Assembly (NCBI RefSeq): GCF_017368795.1
Contig: NZ_JAFNLL010000002.1
Span: 124,001 to 188,000 of the forward strand
Source of the DNA: Arthrobacter cavernae
GTDB taxonomy: Bacteria > Actinomycetota > Actinomycetes > Actinomycetales > Micrococcaceae
Length of the DNA: 64,000 bases
Direction: 5' to 3'
In this document: one piece after another, positions 16,716 through 26,552 of the stretch
Position numbering within the stretch: the first letter of the stretch is position 1
How the letters are laid out: each line of letters opens with the position of its first letter
Translations under genes and position numbers: made by a program
The notes under the pieces: model-generated
Told to the model about the DNA's origin: nothing
Seen by the model: the letters and a program-made list of their open reading frames with translations, nothing else
Databases searched by the model: none

Positions 16716-18221
16716 ATGGCACTCCTGGAACGGCTGCCCAAGCACCTGTTTACCGCCCGGGGCTGGGGATTGCTCACCGCGGGGGCTGTTTCCCTGCTGT
16801 TCGCCTGGATCATGGGCCGCCGAGACCTGCTTACGCTGGCCCTCCTCCTCCTCGTCCTGCCGCTGGTATCCCTCGCCGGGGTCAGGCTCCTCAAGCCCCG
16901 GTTCCAGGTCTACCGGGAGTTCAATCCCTCCTCGGTGCAGACCGCCTCCACTACCACGGTCAGGCTCGCCGTTGCACGGACCACTCCCGCGAGCGGCCAC
17001 GTGATCATGGAGGAACAGCTGCCGCCCCGCTTCGGCTCTCCCCCGGCCTTCCGCTTCCCTGCCCGGTCCGCCTCAGGCGGCACCAGCCGCTACGAGTACC
17101 ACCTGCGCTCGGGCAAGCGCGGCCAGTTCAGGATCGGGCCGGTCACAGCCGAGTTCAGCGATCCGTTCGGCCTGTCCCTGCACCGGCACGCCATCGACGA
17201 CGGCGACCTCCTCACCGTCACGCCCGCCGCCGTCGAGCTTCCGGTCACCGGCCTGGCCGGTGCCAGGGGCAACGACGGCGTCACCGCCACCCGGATCCGG
17301 GCGAATCCCAGCGACGACGACGTCATGACCCGGGAATACCGGCACGGCGACCCGATGCGCCGGGTCCACTGGCCCGCCACGGCACGCCACGGATCACTCA
17401 TGGTGCGGCAGGAGGAATCGGTCACCACGCCGGAGGCCACCATCATCCTGGACCAGCGCTTCTCCGCCTTTGCCTCAGGCAGCGGAACGGTCTTCGGCAA
17501 TGCGGGCCGGGACGAGGATTCGGAGCTGTTGACCAGCCCGAACTTCGAATGGGTGGTGACAGCAGCCATCTCCGTCAGTGCGCACCTGGCCGAACGCAAC
17601 TATTCGCTCCGGCTCCTCGATGCCCACGGCCACCCTGCGTTCCGCAGATCGCCGTCTGCGCCGGACCCCGAGGCGGAGGAATTCAACGGCGTCGGCGGGC
17701 TGCATTCGATCGCCGAAGGGCTCGCCGCCATCCAGCTGAGCGGACCCCGGCATGTGCGGGCCGAGCACCACTCCAGCGAACGCGCAGGGTCTTCTGAGCG
17801 GGCAGGCTCCAGGCCCCGGGATACCGGCGGCGCAGCGGCCGCGCACCACGGCCGGGCGGCTCCCGGCGCCGGGACTGACCCCCTTGAGGCGGCCTTCGAC
17901 GACCGTCTCATGGACAAGCTGGCGGCCCACCGGCTGCGTGGCCCCTTGCTGGCCCTGCTCGGCAACATGACGCTGGCGGAGGCAAAGTCCCTCGCCGTGG
18001 CCGCCGGCTACGGCGCCAACGCCTTCGCGATGGTCGTCACGGACACCACTGGCGGCAGCGAGGACATAGTTGACGCCCTGCGGCTGGGCGGCTGGCGGGC
18101 CGTTGCCGTCAGCTCGCGCACCGAACTCACCGCGGCATGGTCCAGCTTCGACGAAGGCGGCATCCTGGCGGCCGCAGCGGCAGCCATGGATGTGCGCCGG
18201 GGTGCGGCGGTGCCGCGATGA
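16716..18221 (+). CDS. DUF58 domain protein
   Basis: A 501-residue membrane protein. Two hydrophobic segments near the N-terminus (about residues 15-55) precede a large soluble part containing the DUF58 signature (REYRHGDPMRRVHWPATARH). A Gly/Ala/Ser/His-rich insertion sits around residues 345-390. DUF58 proteins carry a von Willebrand-like fold and almost always accompany MoxR ATPases. It starts 12 bases after moxR and its stop codon overlaps the next gene's start as ATGA, so the three are translationally linked. The biochemical role is unknown. Confidence 0.9.
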   Translation: MALLERLPKHLFTARGWGLLTAGAVSLLFAWIMGRRDLLTLALLLLVLPLVSLAGVRLLKPRFQVYREFNPSSVQTASTTTVRLAVARTTPASGHVIMEEQLPPRFGSPPAFRFPARSASGGTSRYEYHLRSGKRGQFRIGPVTAEFSDPFGLSLHRHAIDDGDLLTVTPAAVELPVTGLAGARGNDGVTATRIRANPSDDDVMTREYRHGDPMRRVHWPATARHGSLMVRQEESVTTPEATIILDQRFSAFASGSGTVFGNAGRDEDSELLTSPNFEWVVTAAISVSAHLAERNYSLRLLDAHGHPAFRRSPSAPDPEAEEFNGVGGLHSIAEGLAAIQLSGPRHVRAEHHSSERAGSSERAGSRPRDTGGAAAAHHGRAAPGAGTDPLEAAFDDRLMDKLAAHRLRGPLLALLGNMTLAEAKSLAVAAGYGANAFAMVVTDTTGGSEDIVDALRLGGWRAVAVSSRTELTAAWSSFDEGGILAAAAAAMDVRRGAAVPR

Positions 18222-20776
18222 CCACCACCTCGCGCCAGGGGCCCTCGGGTGCTGCCGCCTCCGGTCCCCACCAGTCCGGAAGCGGCCCGTCCGGGCTCGG
18301 CCCGCTCCGCCCGGCGGCCGGGAAGCCGGGTCCGGGCATCTATCCCTGGGCGATGTCCGGGGCCATCGCGGCGGCCGTCATCGGTGCCGCCATCTCCCTC
18401 AACGGGGTGCTGCGCGGCTGGGCCTGGCTCCTGCCCGTCATCACGGTGGTCTGCACCGTGGCCCTCACCCTGGCGGTGCTCCGTTCCCTGCGGGCCCAGT
18501 CCCTGCTGGCCATGCTGGGCGGGCTCGTTTCGCTGGTGGTCATCCTCACGTTCATCTTCTTCCGGCGCCACAGCATGGCCGGGATTATCCCCACTCCCGA
18601 GACACTGGCCGAGGCCGGCCGGCTGTTGAAGCGGGCCGCGGAAACAGTGATTTCCGAGAGCGCCCCGGTTGCCCCGAACGCCGGGATTGTCCTGGTCACC
18701 TGCGCCAGCCTGGGCGTGCTGGTGCTGCTCATCGATGCCCTGTCGGTGCCGCTGGACCTGCCAGCCAGCAGCGGACTCGGCTTGCTGGCGGTGCTGGTGG
18801 TTCCCGCCACCATCAAGCCGCAAAGCGTGGGCGTGGCAGGCTTCCTGGCCACCGCGGCGGGCTACCTCCTGATCCTGGCCTGCCGCCAGTGGTTCGCCCC
18901 TGATGCCAGGCTGCAGTCCGGAACCAGCAGGGGCGCGGGCCAGTTCAAGCGCTCGGCGCTCACGGGCGCCCTTGCCTTGGTCCTGTCGCTGGCGGTGCCC
19001 CTCGCCATCCCGGGGTTCGACAGCGGAACCTTCCCGCAGGGATCACGGCTCAATTCCTGGGGCACCTCCAACGGCCTGAACCCCATGATCACCCTCGGCA
19101 ACAGCCTGCGCAGTCCCAGCGGCACGGGGCGCATCACGTACGCCAGCAGCGCCACCGGGCCCCTGTACCTGCGCTCGGTCACCATCGACCACTTCGACGG
19201 CGAAACCTGGGGACCGGACGACCGCGCCGGCAGCCGCCAGGCCGGCGTCGGGCAGATCCAGCCGGAGTATCGCCTCAGCGGCGAAACCATCAACTCCCTC
19301 ACCGTCATCGACGCCGGACAGTTCACCAGCCCGTACCTCCCGGCTCCGTACGCGCCCACTTCAGTCAACGGGCTCAGCGGGCCCTGGACCTGGGATCCGG
19401 AAACCCTCAGCATCATGAGCACCAGCGCCACCACCCGCGGCCAGCAGTACACCGTGCTCTCGGCAGCGCCACGGCTGAGCGCCGTCGCCCTGGCGCAGGC
19501 CACGGGTGCGCCGCAGTCGATCTCGGAAGAATTCCTCAGGGTTCCGGGGGATGTCCCGGACATCGTCCGCCAGACCGCCGGCAGCATCGCCGCAGCGGGG
19601 AACAGCAGCTTTGCCAAGGCCCTGGCCATCCAGAAATACCTTCGTTCGGGAGCCTTCAGCTATTCGCTCCAGGCGCCGGTGCAGAACGGCTATGACGGCA
19701 ACGGTCTGTCCGTGCTGGCGGATTTCCTCACCCAGAAGAGCGGCTACTGCGTACATTTTTCCTCCGCGATGGCCGTCATGGCACGGCTCCAGGGGATCCC
19801 CAGCCGGATCGCTGTGGGCTACGCCCCCGGCCGGCCCACAGGCGAAACCGTGACGCTGGGCGGCGAAGGCTCCTTCGCCGAATTCGAGGTGGACGCCCGC
19901 GACGCCCACGCCTGGCCGGAGCTCTATTTCGAGGGACTGGGCTGGGTGCCGTTCGAGCCCACGCCGTCACGCGGCACCGTCCCGGACTACGCCCTCGACG
20001 CCCAGCTTCCCGGCGGTGCCGGCACCAACCAGGACGAGCAGGACGTCCTGCCGGACACGCTCACCCCGCAGCCAAACAGCACCCCGCCTGAGGCCCAGGG
20101 CGTTGGCCCGGGAACGGGTTCCGGCAGCCAGCTGCTGGTCCTTGGCTTCCTGACAGCGGGAGCGCTGTTCTTGGCGGCCCTTCTGGTCTCCCCGGGGCTG
20201 GTCCGCCTGGGCATCCGCAGACGCCGCCTGCGTCCGCGGCCCACACTCGCGGAGACCTCCGCGGGAGGCATCGACCGGACCCAGTACGCTCTTCCCGCGC
20301 TTGCCTGGGATGAGCTCCAGGATCTCGCCGCCGACTTCGGCGTCCCCGCCGCCCCGAGCGAGACTCCGCGGCACTTTTCCGCCCGTTTGCGGGAGTCCAG
20401 CGCCCTCGGCGAAGCGGGAGGGAACGACGACGACGGGCACCGCGCCGTCGTCTCCCTCACCGGTGACTTCGAACGGCAGCGCTACGGCCGGCCCGACGCT
20501 GCAGACGTGCCCACTGCCGACGGGCCGGCTTCCGAGGCCTCGACGGCGGACGCGCAGGCTGCGGAGCGGATCGGCGCCGTCCGGGATTCCTTCCGCGGCA
20601 ACGCCTCCTGGTGGGTGCGCTTCCGCGCGGACTGGCTGCCGCCGTCGCTCATGCACCGCTGGTCCCGCCTGCTGGGCACCCCGTTCCGCGGAACGGCTCG
20701 GATCGCGCAACGTGCCGCCCGCGCGCTGCGGGGCTTCCGGCGCCGGCTGCGCTCACTGCTCCCGGGACGGCACTGA
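18218..20776 (+). CDS. Transglutaminase-like membrane protein (TgpA type, DUF3488)
   Basis: An 852-residue protein: about six membrane segments in the first 250 residues, a periplasmic or extracellular transglutaminase core, another membrane segment near residues 640-660 and a cytoplasmic C-terminal tail (DUF4129 type). The nucleophile is C511 in KSGYCVHFSSAM and the partner is H564 in ARDAHAWPEL. E580 (WVPFEPTP) occupies the position usually held by Asp in this family. The ATG overlaps the DUF58 stop (ATGA), which decides the start over longer upstream frames. The operon trio suggests a cell-surface protein processing or cross-linking unit. Its substrate is unknown. Confidence 0.92.
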   Translation: MTTTSRQGPSGAAASGPHQSGSGPSGLGPLRPAAGKPGPGIYPWAMSGAIAAAVIGAAISLNGVLRGWAWLLPVITVVCTVALTLAVLRSLRAQSLLAMLGGLVSLVVILTFIFFRRHSMAGIIPTPETLAEAGRLLKRAAETVISESAPVAPNAGIVLVTCASLGVLVLLIDALSVPLDLPASSGLGLLAVLVVPATIKPQSVGVAGFLATAAGYLLILACRQWFAPDARLQSGTSRGAGQFKRSALTGALALVLSLAVPLAIPGFDSGTFPQGSRLNSWGTSNGLNPMITLGNSLRSPSGTGRITYASSATGPLYLRSVTIDHFDGETWGPDDRAGSRQAGVGQIQPEYRLSGETINSLTVIDAGQFTSPYLPAPYAPTSVNGLSGPWTWDPETLSIMSTSATTRGQQYTVLSAAPRLSAVALAQATGAPQSISEEFLRVPGDVPDIVRQTAGSIAAAGNSSFAKALAIQKYLRSGAFSYSLQAPVQNGYDGNGLSVLADFLTQKSGYCVHFSSAMAVMARLQGIPSRIAVGYAPGRPTGETVTLGGEGSFAEFEVDARDAHAWPELYFEGLGWVPFEPTPSRGTVPDYALDAQLPGGAGTNQDEQDVLPDTLTPQPNSTPPEAQGVGPGTGSGSQLLVLGFLTAGALFLAALLVSPGLVRLGIRRRRLRPRPTLAETSAGGIDRTQYALPALAWDELQDLAADFGVPAAPSETPRHFSARLRESSALGEAGGNDDDGHRAVVSLTGDFERQRYGRPDAADVPTADGPASEASTADAQAAERIGAVRDSFRGNASWWVRFRADWLPPSLMHRWSRLLGTPFRGTARIAQRAARALRGFRRRLRSLLPGRH

Positions 20777-20821
20777 GCCCCCGGATACGGAGCAATACGG
20801 TACTACCCCGCCGCACAGCAG

Positions 20822-20866
20822 GCGAGGCCCGGTGCAGGAACCAATGGTTCCCGCGCCGGGCCTCGC
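20822..20866. terminator. Bidirectional terminator between the moxR operon and gabD
   Basis: A long stem with GCGAGGCCCGG at one end and its complement at the other, continued by GGAACC/GGTTCC around an AAT loop. It lies between two converging genes. A short direct repeat (TGCTGCGTGTGCCG) follows. Confidence 0.8.
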
Positions 20867-20900
20867 TTGCTGCGTGTGCCGCTGCTGCGTGTGCCGTTAT

Positions 20901-22382
20901 TTAGTCGGCGTACGGGTCGGCGATGCCCACGTACTGGGTGTACAGGTACTCCTCGATGCCTTCGGAGCCGCCTTCGCGGCCCAGGCCGGACTGCTTGACG
21001 CCGCCGAACGGGGCGGCCGCGTTGGAGATGACGCCGGCATTCAGGCCGAGCATGCCGGTCTCCAGCTTCTCGCTGACGCGCAGGCCGCGGTTGAGGTCCT
21101 TCGTGAAGACGTAGGCCACCAGGCCGTACTCGGTGTTGTTGGCCAGCTGGATGGCCTCGTCCTCGGTGCTGAAGGTCACGATCGGGGCCACCGGGCCGAA
21201 GATCTCTTCCTTCAGGATGCGCGCGTCGGCGGCGACGTTCTTCAGCACTGTGGGCTGGTAGAAGTAGCCGGGGCCGTCAACAGCGGCACCGCCGGTGACG
21301 GCGGTTGCTCCGCCGGCCACGGCGTCGGCCACAAGGGCGTGCACGCCGTTGCGGGCCTTGCCGTCGATCAGCGGGCCCACCTTGGACTCGGGCTCGGTGC
21401 CGCGGGCGACGGCGAGCGAGGAGATCTTGGCCGCGAACTTTTCCGCGAAGGAATCGGCGATGGACTCGTGCACGATGAAGCGGTTGGCCGCGGTGCAGGC
21501 CTCGCCCATGTTGCGCATTTTGGCGGCCAGGGCGCCCTCGACGGCCTTGTCCAGGTCGGCGTCCTCGAAGACCACGAACGGGGCGTTGCCGCCGAGCTCC
21601 ATGGACGTGCGCAGCACCTTGTCCGCGGCTTCGCGGATGAGGGCCTGGCCCACCGCGGTGGAGCCGGTGAAGGAGATCTTGCGCAGGCGATCGTCCTTGA
21701 TGAGGGGTCCGGTGACCTGGCCGGCGGTGGAGGTCTGGATGACGTTCAGGACGCCGGCGGGAAGCCCGGCTTCCTGCATGACCTCGGCGAACAGCAGGCT
21801 GGTCAGCGGGGTCAGGTTGGCCGGCTTGAGCACCATGGTGCAGCCTGCGGCGACGGCCGGGGCCACCTTGCGCGTGGCCATGGCCAGCGGGAAGTTCCAC
21901 GGGGTGATGAGCAGGCACGGGCCAACCGGCTTCTTCTGTACCAGGAGGCGGTTCTTGCCGTCCGGGGCTGCGGAGTAGCGGCCGCTGATGCGCACGGCTT
22001 CCTCGGAGAACCAGCGCAGGAATTCGGCGCCGTAGGCAACCTCACCACGGGCTTCGGCCAGCGGCTTGCCCATTTCCAGGGTCATCAGCAGTGCGAAGTC
22101 CTCGGCGCGGGCGGTCACCAGCTCGAAGGCGCGGCGCAGGATTTCGCCACGTTCGCGCGGTGCGGTGCGTGCCCAGCCGGCCTGTGCCGCGGCAGCAGCG
22201 TCCAGCGCGGCTGCGCCGTCTTCGGCGCCGGCATCGGCGATGCTGAGGAGGACCTTGCCGGTGGAGGGGTCTTCAACATCAAAGGTGTTTCCGGATGCCG
22301 CCGGGAGCCACTGACCGTTGATCAACAGACCGGTGGGGACGGAATCCAGCAGGACGCTTTCGCGTTCGGCAGTGACAGTCAT
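20901..22382 (-). CDS. gabD: NAD(P)-dependent succinate-semialdehyde dehydrogenase
   Basis: A 493-residue aldehyde dehydrogenase, the size and type that oxidises succinate semialdehyde to succinate. Catalytic residues are N163 (ITPWNFPLA), E262 (MELGGNAP) and C296 (GEACTAANR), and the cofactor segment is FTGSTAVGQ. AAGGAG lies six bases before the ATG. There is no gabT or gabP neighbour in the window, so a role in GABA use is inferred from family resemblance alone; another short-chain semialdehyde substrate is possible. Confidence 0.87.
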   Translation of the reverse strand: MTVTAERESVLLDSVPTGLLINGQWLPAASGNTFDVEDPSTGKVLLSIADAGAEDGAAALDAAAAAQAGWARTAPRERGEILRRAFELVTARAEDFALLMTLEMGKPLAEARGEVAYGAEFLRWFSEEAVRISGRYSAAPDGKNRLLVQKKPVGPCLLITPWNFPLAMATRKVAPAVAAGCTMVLKPANLTPLTSLLFAEVMQEAGLPAGVLNVIQTSTAGQVTGPLIKDDRLRKISFTGSTAVGQALIREAADKVLRTSMELGGNAPFVVFEDADLDKAVEGALAAKMRNMGEACTAANRFIVHESIADSFAEKFAAKISSLAVARGTEPESKVGPLIDGKARNGVHALVADAVAGGATAVTGGAAVDGPGYFYQPTVLKNVAADARILKEEIFGPVAPIVTFSTEDEAIQLANNTEYGLVAYVFTKDLNRGLRVSEKLETGMLGLNAGVISNAAAPFGGVKQSGLGREGGSEGIEEYLYTQYVGIADPYAD

Positions 22383-22546
22383 GGCGACTCCTTCGTCTAC
22401 GGGTGGCCATTGGATGGTTGCACCACTTGGTTCCTGGCCAGTAAGTGGCCTGAATTACTGCCACGGTACTGCCCGGCGACAAGCAATGTCTACGCATCCG
22501 CGCACTGCCGGACAGGGTCCAAACTGTGCAGCTGCACAATGGCTTC

Positions 22547-23455
22547 CTACCGGGCGGCGAGAACGGCCGAATAGAGTTCCCGCTTGCTGATCCGGGCATC
22601 GTCGGCCACGGCTGCGACGGCTTCCTTCAGGCGGATGCCCTGCGACACTAGTTCGTTGACGGCGGCCACGTGGTCCTCGGGCTTGCCGGGGGCCGGTTCG
22701 GGGGCACCGCCCACCACCACGGCGATCTCGCCGCGGATTTCGTTGTTCTCGGCCCATTCGAGCAACTCCCGGAGGGTGCCGCGGATGACTTCCTCGTAGG
22801 TCTTGGTCAGTTCCCGGCACACTGCGACGCGGCGGTCTGCGCCGAAGCGTTCGTGCAGGGCGCGCAGCATCACTTCGAGCCGGTGCGGCGCTTCGAAGAA
22901 GACCATGGTGCGGCGTTCATCCGCCAGCTCTGCCAGGCGCGAACTCCGCTCCCCCGACTTCCGGGGCAGGAAGCCTTCAAAGCAGAAACGGTCGGTGGGC
23001 AGGCCGGACAAGGCAAGCGCGGTCAGCACCGCGGACGGGCCCGGCGCCGCGGTCACGGACAGCCCCGCCGCCACAGCACCCTCGACCAGGCGGAAGCCGG
23101 GGTCCGAGACCGCCGGCATTCCGGCGTCGCTCACCATCAGGATCGTCTTGCCAGCCCTCACGTGGTCCAGCAACTCCCCCGTCTTCGCCGCCTCGTTGTG
23201 CTCGTGGTAGCTGACGACCCGCCCGGAGACGGTAATTCCCAGGGACTGGACCAGCCGGTGCAGGCGGCGCGTGTCCTCCGCGGCGATGATGTCCGCCGTC
23301 GTCAGCAGTTCCACGAGGCGGGTGGTGGCGTCCCCGACGTTGCCGATGGGGGTGCCTCCCAGCACGATCCGGCCGATGCCCGGAACGCTGCCCGTGCCTT
23401 CGGGCTCGACGGCGGGAAGGGGTGTCTCTTCGGGGGTGCTGAGTTGATCGTCCAC
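22547..23455 (-). CDS. rsmI: 16S rRNA (cytidine-1402 2'-O)-methyltransferase
   Basis: A 302-residue tetrapyrrole-methylase-fold enzyme that 2'-O-methylates C1402 in the ribosomal P site. Family motifs include VLGGTPIGN, AAEDTRR, SYHEHNE, VSDAGMPAVSDPG and AAPGPSA. The first 25 residues are an acidic extension. The start is GTG with TAGGCT six bases upstream, so the mRNA is probably leaderless. It is divergent from the protein mannosyltransferase with only 78 bases between them, an arrangement seen in many Actinobacteria. Confidence 0.96.
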   Translation of the reverse strand: MDDQLSTPEETPLPAVEPEGTGSVPGIGRIVLGGTPIGNVGDATTRLVELLTTADIIAAEDTRRLHRLVQSLGITVSGRVVSYHEHNEAAKTGELLDHVRAGKTILMVSDAGMPAVSDPGFRLVEGAVAAGLSVTAAPGPSAVLTALALSGLPTDRFCFEGFLPRKSGERSSRLAELADERRTMVFFEAPHRLEVMLRALHERFGADRRVAVCRELTKTYEEVIRGTLRELLEWAENNEIRGEIAVVVGGAPEPAPGKPEDHVAAVNELVSQGIRLKEAVAAVADDARISKRELYSAVLAAR

Positions 23456-23467
23456 CTGTTCAGCCTA
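23453..23467 (-). promoter_or_regulatory. Leaderless promoter of rsmI
   Basis: Minus-strand TAGGCT (23467-23462), six bases, then the GTG at 23455. Confidence 0.6.
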
Positions 23468-23520
23468 ATGCCGCAGGGCCCGCAACGCCGCAGCAGGCCT
23501 TGGGACGGGGGCGCAAAAGG

Positions 23521-23536
23521 TAGCATGGGCTGCGTG
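23521..23536 (+). promoter_or_regulatory. Leaderless promoter of the mannosyltransferase gene
   Basis: TAGCAT (23521-23526) is seven bases before the GTG at 23534, with no ribosome-binding site. It is back-to-back with the rsmI promoter. Confidence 0.5.
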
Positions 23537-25258
23537 ACCCAGTCCCCCGTTCCCAGCGCCCCATCCGGAACTGCGGAGGCGGGCACGGCCACGGCGGCAC
23601 CCCCGGTGCAAGTCCACCTGCCCGGCCGCGGACTCGGCGGTCATGACTGGATGGCCCGGCCGGACGGGGCGTACAGCGCCGCGGCACTCCGGATCCGGCT
23701 GGTCGGCACCCTCCAGGGCTGGCGGGACTACCCGCCGTCGCTACGGCTGTGGTTCTGGCTCATCCCCACCCTCACGGCGGCGCTGGGCGGGATCCTGCGG
23801 TTCGTCCGCCTCGACTCCCCGCACAGCCTGGTCTTCGACGAGACGTATTACGTCAAGGACGCTTACTCGTATCTGCTAAGCGGCTACGAGCGCAACTGGC
23901 CCAGCAAGGCCAATGACTCCTTCAATGCGGGCAACCCCGGCGTGCTGCTGGACACCCCCGAATATGTGGTGCACCCGCCGGTCGGCAAGTGGATGATCGC
24001 CTTCGGCATGTGGCTGTTCGGCCCGGACAATCCCTTCGGCTGGCGCTTCGGTGCCGCCCTCACGGGAACCCTGTCCATCTTCCTGCTCTCCGTGATCGCG
24101 CTGAAGCTGCTGCGCTCGCACCTGCTCGCTGCCGTGGCGGGGCTGCTCATGGCCGTCGACGGCCACCACCTGGTCATGTCCCGGACGTCGCTGCTGGACA
24201 TCTTCCTGATGTTCTGGATCCTGGCCGCCTTCGGCGCGCTGCTGATGGACCGCGACGACGGCAGGCGCCGGCTGGCGGCCCGGCTCGCCGCCGCGGCCGC
24301 CACCGCCAAGGACGGCATCCCGTCCGCCCTGGCGCTGTCCTCCGGGCCGTGGCTGGGAATGCGCTGGTGGCGCCTTGCCGCCGGAATCTGTCTGGGCCTG
24401 GCCGTGGGGACCAAGTGGTCTGCGCTCGCCTTTGTTGCCGCGTTCGGCATGCTGACGGTGTTCTGGGATATGAGTGCGCGGCGCATTGCCGGCATCAGGA
24501 GCTGGCCCAGCGCGGCCATCATCAAGGACGGCATCCCGGCTTTCCTCACCATGATCCCCGTGGCCGCCTTCACCTACCTTTGCACCTGGGCGGGCTGGCT
24601 CGCGTCCAAGGACGCCTACTACCGGCGCTGGGCGGCGGACAACCCCTCCAGGGAATGGGGCTGGGTGCCCGGCTGGATCCGTTCCCTGACGCACTACCAC
24701 CTTGAGGCCTACAAGTTCCATCAAGGGCTCAGCTCCGACCACCCTTACGAGGCCAGTCCGTGGACTTGGGTCATCATGGGCCGCCCCACGTCCTTCTTCT
24801 ACCAGTCCCCTGCCCAGGGCACGGCCGGCTGCGAAGCATCCAACTGTTCCTCCGCCATCCTGTCTGTGGGCAATCCCGTGCTCTGGTGGGGCGCTACGAT
24901 TGCCCTGGTGGTGCTGCTGTTCTGGTGGGCCGGGCGGCGCGACTGGCGTGCCGGGGCGATCCTGGCCGGCGTCGCTGCCGGGTATCTGCCGTGGTTCATG
25001 TATCCGGACCGCACCATGTTCTTCTTCTATGCCGTCTCGTTCGAACCGTTCCTGGTCCTGGCCCTCACGTACGCCCTGGGGCTGGTCCTGGGCAGGAGCA
25101 GCGATCCGCCGTGGCGCCGCCGCTGGGGCCTGCATGTGGTTGCAGTCGCGGTGGTGCTCGCAGTGGTGGCGGCAGCGTACTTCTACCCCGTCTGGACCGC
25201 GGAAGTGATCACCTACCGGGACTGGCGTCTGCGGATGTGGATGCCGTCATGGATCTAG
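23534..25258 (+). CDS. Dolichyl-phosphate-mannose--protein mannosyltransferase (PMT family)
   Basis: A 574-residue polytopic membrane enzyme with about ten or more hydrophobic segments. It belongs to the PMT (GT39) family, which transfers mannose from polyprenyl-phosphate mannose to Ser/Thr of secreted proteins. The diagnostic catalytic acidic motif is in the first external loop (SLVFDETYYVKDAYSY), followed by HPPVGKW and AVDGHHLVMSRTSLLD. The GTG at 23534 is preferred over longer upstream frames because those cross rsmI and the promoter. It converges on a DUF1461 gene with four bases between the stop codons. The window's manA could supply mannose for this pathway. Confidence 0.93.
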   Translation: MTQSPVPSAPSGTAEAGTATAAPPVQVHLPGRGLGGHDWMARPDGAYSAAALRIRLVGTLQGWRDYPPSLRLWFWLIPTLTAALGGILRFVRLDSPHSLVFDETYYVKDAYSYLLSGYERNWPSKANDSFNAGNPGVLLDTPEYVVHPPVGKWMIAFGMWLFGPDNPFGWRFGAALTGTLSIFLLSVIALKLLRSHLLAAVAGLLMAVDGHHLVMSRTSLLDIFLMFWILAAFGALLMDRDDGRRRLAARLAAAAATAKDGIPSALALSSGPWLGMRWWRLAAGICLGLAVGTKWSALAFVAAFGMLTVFWDMSARRIAGIRSWPSAAIIKDGIPAFLTMIPVAAFTYLCTWAGWLASKDAYYRRWAADNPSREWGWVPGWIRSLTHYHLEAYKFHQGLSSDHPYEASPWTWVIMGRPTSFFYQSPAQGTAGCEASNCSSAILSVGNPVLWWGATIALVVLLFWWAGRRDWRAGAILAGVAAGYLPWFMYPDRTMFFFYAVSFEPFLVLALTYALGLVLGRSSDPPWRRRWGLHVVAVAVVLAVVAAAYFYPVWTAEVITYRDWRLRMWMPSWI

Positions 25259-25262
25259 GGTG

Positions 25263-26408
25263 CTATTTGCGGTTTTCCGTGGCTTCCATGCCTGCCGGGG
25301 CGTCCCCTGGTTCATCCGCGGCCGTGTCCTGGGACAGCGCGTCGCCGGAGTCACCGTCCTGGGCCGAGCCGTCCTGGGCGTCCGAATCCCGGGCCGACAG
25401 CCCTCGGCGGCGGCGCGTGGGCCACGTCAACACGAGGGTCGCGGTCGCTGCCACGAACACCAGGGCCGCGATGGCGATGCCTGCGTCCATCCAGAACTGC
25501 CCCGGGAAGAGGCGGATCAGGGTGTCGTCAAGGGCAAAGGTCCAGGTGCCGCTGGCAAAGAAGATCCGGTGGAATTCGGTGAAGAACTGCTGCCAGCCCA
25601 TGACCCCCAGCACGCCGAGTCCGATGATGACCGCCAGGGTGACGATGGAGCCGGCGAAGAGACCGCGCCGGATGCCGCCGTTGCTGCGCTTGCGCAGGTA
25701 GATCATGGCAATGATGCTCAGGACGATCAGCAGGGCACCGGCACCGAAGGACGAGAGCATCACCAGCTTCACATCCGCCATGTGGGCCACTTCGCTGCCC
25801 TTGAACAGCTTGCTGCCGTCCTGGCCCACCAGATCGCCCAGGTAGCGGGGCCCCGCCCAGTTGCTGAGGTAGTCCATGGCGTACGAACCATAGGTCATGC
25901 GGTCTTCGGTGCTGAAGCCGTAGCCGTCCCCGGGGAAGCCCGGGCGGTTGTATTCCACCCACAGGAACAGGGCGCTGGTCACGGCACGCACGGCGAGCAC
26001 CAGCAGGATTACGGGGTAGAACACGGCCAGCAGGACCTGGAAGACGCGGGGCGCCGCAGGCTTGGCGTTGGCAGCCTGCTCGCGTTCGGCATTGCGGCGG
26101 GCCACTTCGGCTTCCGGCGGCCGGATGTGAAGGGACGACGTCGGCAGCGGCTCGGAGAACAAGTCCGGTTTGCCGGAGGTTTCCGCAGTGGTGGAGGCAT
26201 CCGCGAACAGCGGCGGTTCCGGCATGGTGTCCGCGGCTTCGGCCGCCTTTCGGTCCGCGCGGCTGCCGGGCTGCGCGGCGGGTGTGGCCCCCGTGGCCGG
26301 CTTGGGCTCCCCGGCGGCCTTGGGCGTCATCCACTCGAATGCGGGTTCGTCGTTGTCGCCCTGGGCATCCATGTCCGGATCCTTCGGTATGTGGCGATTC
26401 TCGCTCAC
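25263..26408 (-). CDS. TIGR01906/DUF1461 integral membrane protein
   Basis: A 381-residue membrane protein. A charged, proline/alanine-rich cytoplasmic N-terminus of about 120 residues is followed by membrane segments near residues 125-150, 218-240, 254-275 and 312-335. The extracellular loop between the first two contains YGFSTEDRMTYGSYAMDYLSN; conserved aromatic and charged residues there are typical of the family. A poly-charged tail ends the protein. Function is unknown for the family. No operon partner is evident: it is tail-to-tail with the mannosyltransferase, and the upstream spoIIM-like gene has its own promoter. Confidence 0.8.
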   Translation of the reverse strand: MSENRHIPKDPDMDAQGDNDEPAFEWMTPKAAGEPKPATGATPAAQPGSRADRKAAEAADTMPEPPLFADASTTAETSGKPDLFSEPLPTSSLHIRPPEAEVARRNAEREQAANAKPAAPRVFQVLLAVFYPVILLVLAVRAVTSALFLWVEYNRPGFPGDGYGFSTEDRMTYGSYAMDYLSNWAGPRYLGDLVGQDGSKLFKGSEVAHMADVKLVMLSSFGAGALLIVLSIIAMIYLRKRSNGGIRRGLFAGSIVTLAVIIGLGVLGVMGWQQFFTEFHRIFFASGTWTFALDDTLIRLFPGQFWMDAGIAIAALVFVAATATLVLTWPTRRRRGLSARDSDAQDGSAQDGDSGDALSQDTAADEPGDAPAGMEATENRK

Positions 26409-26552
26409 GTCAGCTTCTCTTCCCTAGGCAACACACGCGCCGGCACACCGTTCAGGCCCGGCACTCTTCTGTCTTCGAGCCTACCGCCAGCCCTTGGGCG
26501 CGGACGAGGAGCCACCCCGGTCCGCGCACGATTGCAAGCCATCCTTGGCGGT

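Noticed and set aside
22670..25258. An 862-codon open frame starting inside rsmI
   Set aside because: Its first 288 codons lie opposite rsmI or cross the divergent promoter; the mannosyltransferase begins at 23534.
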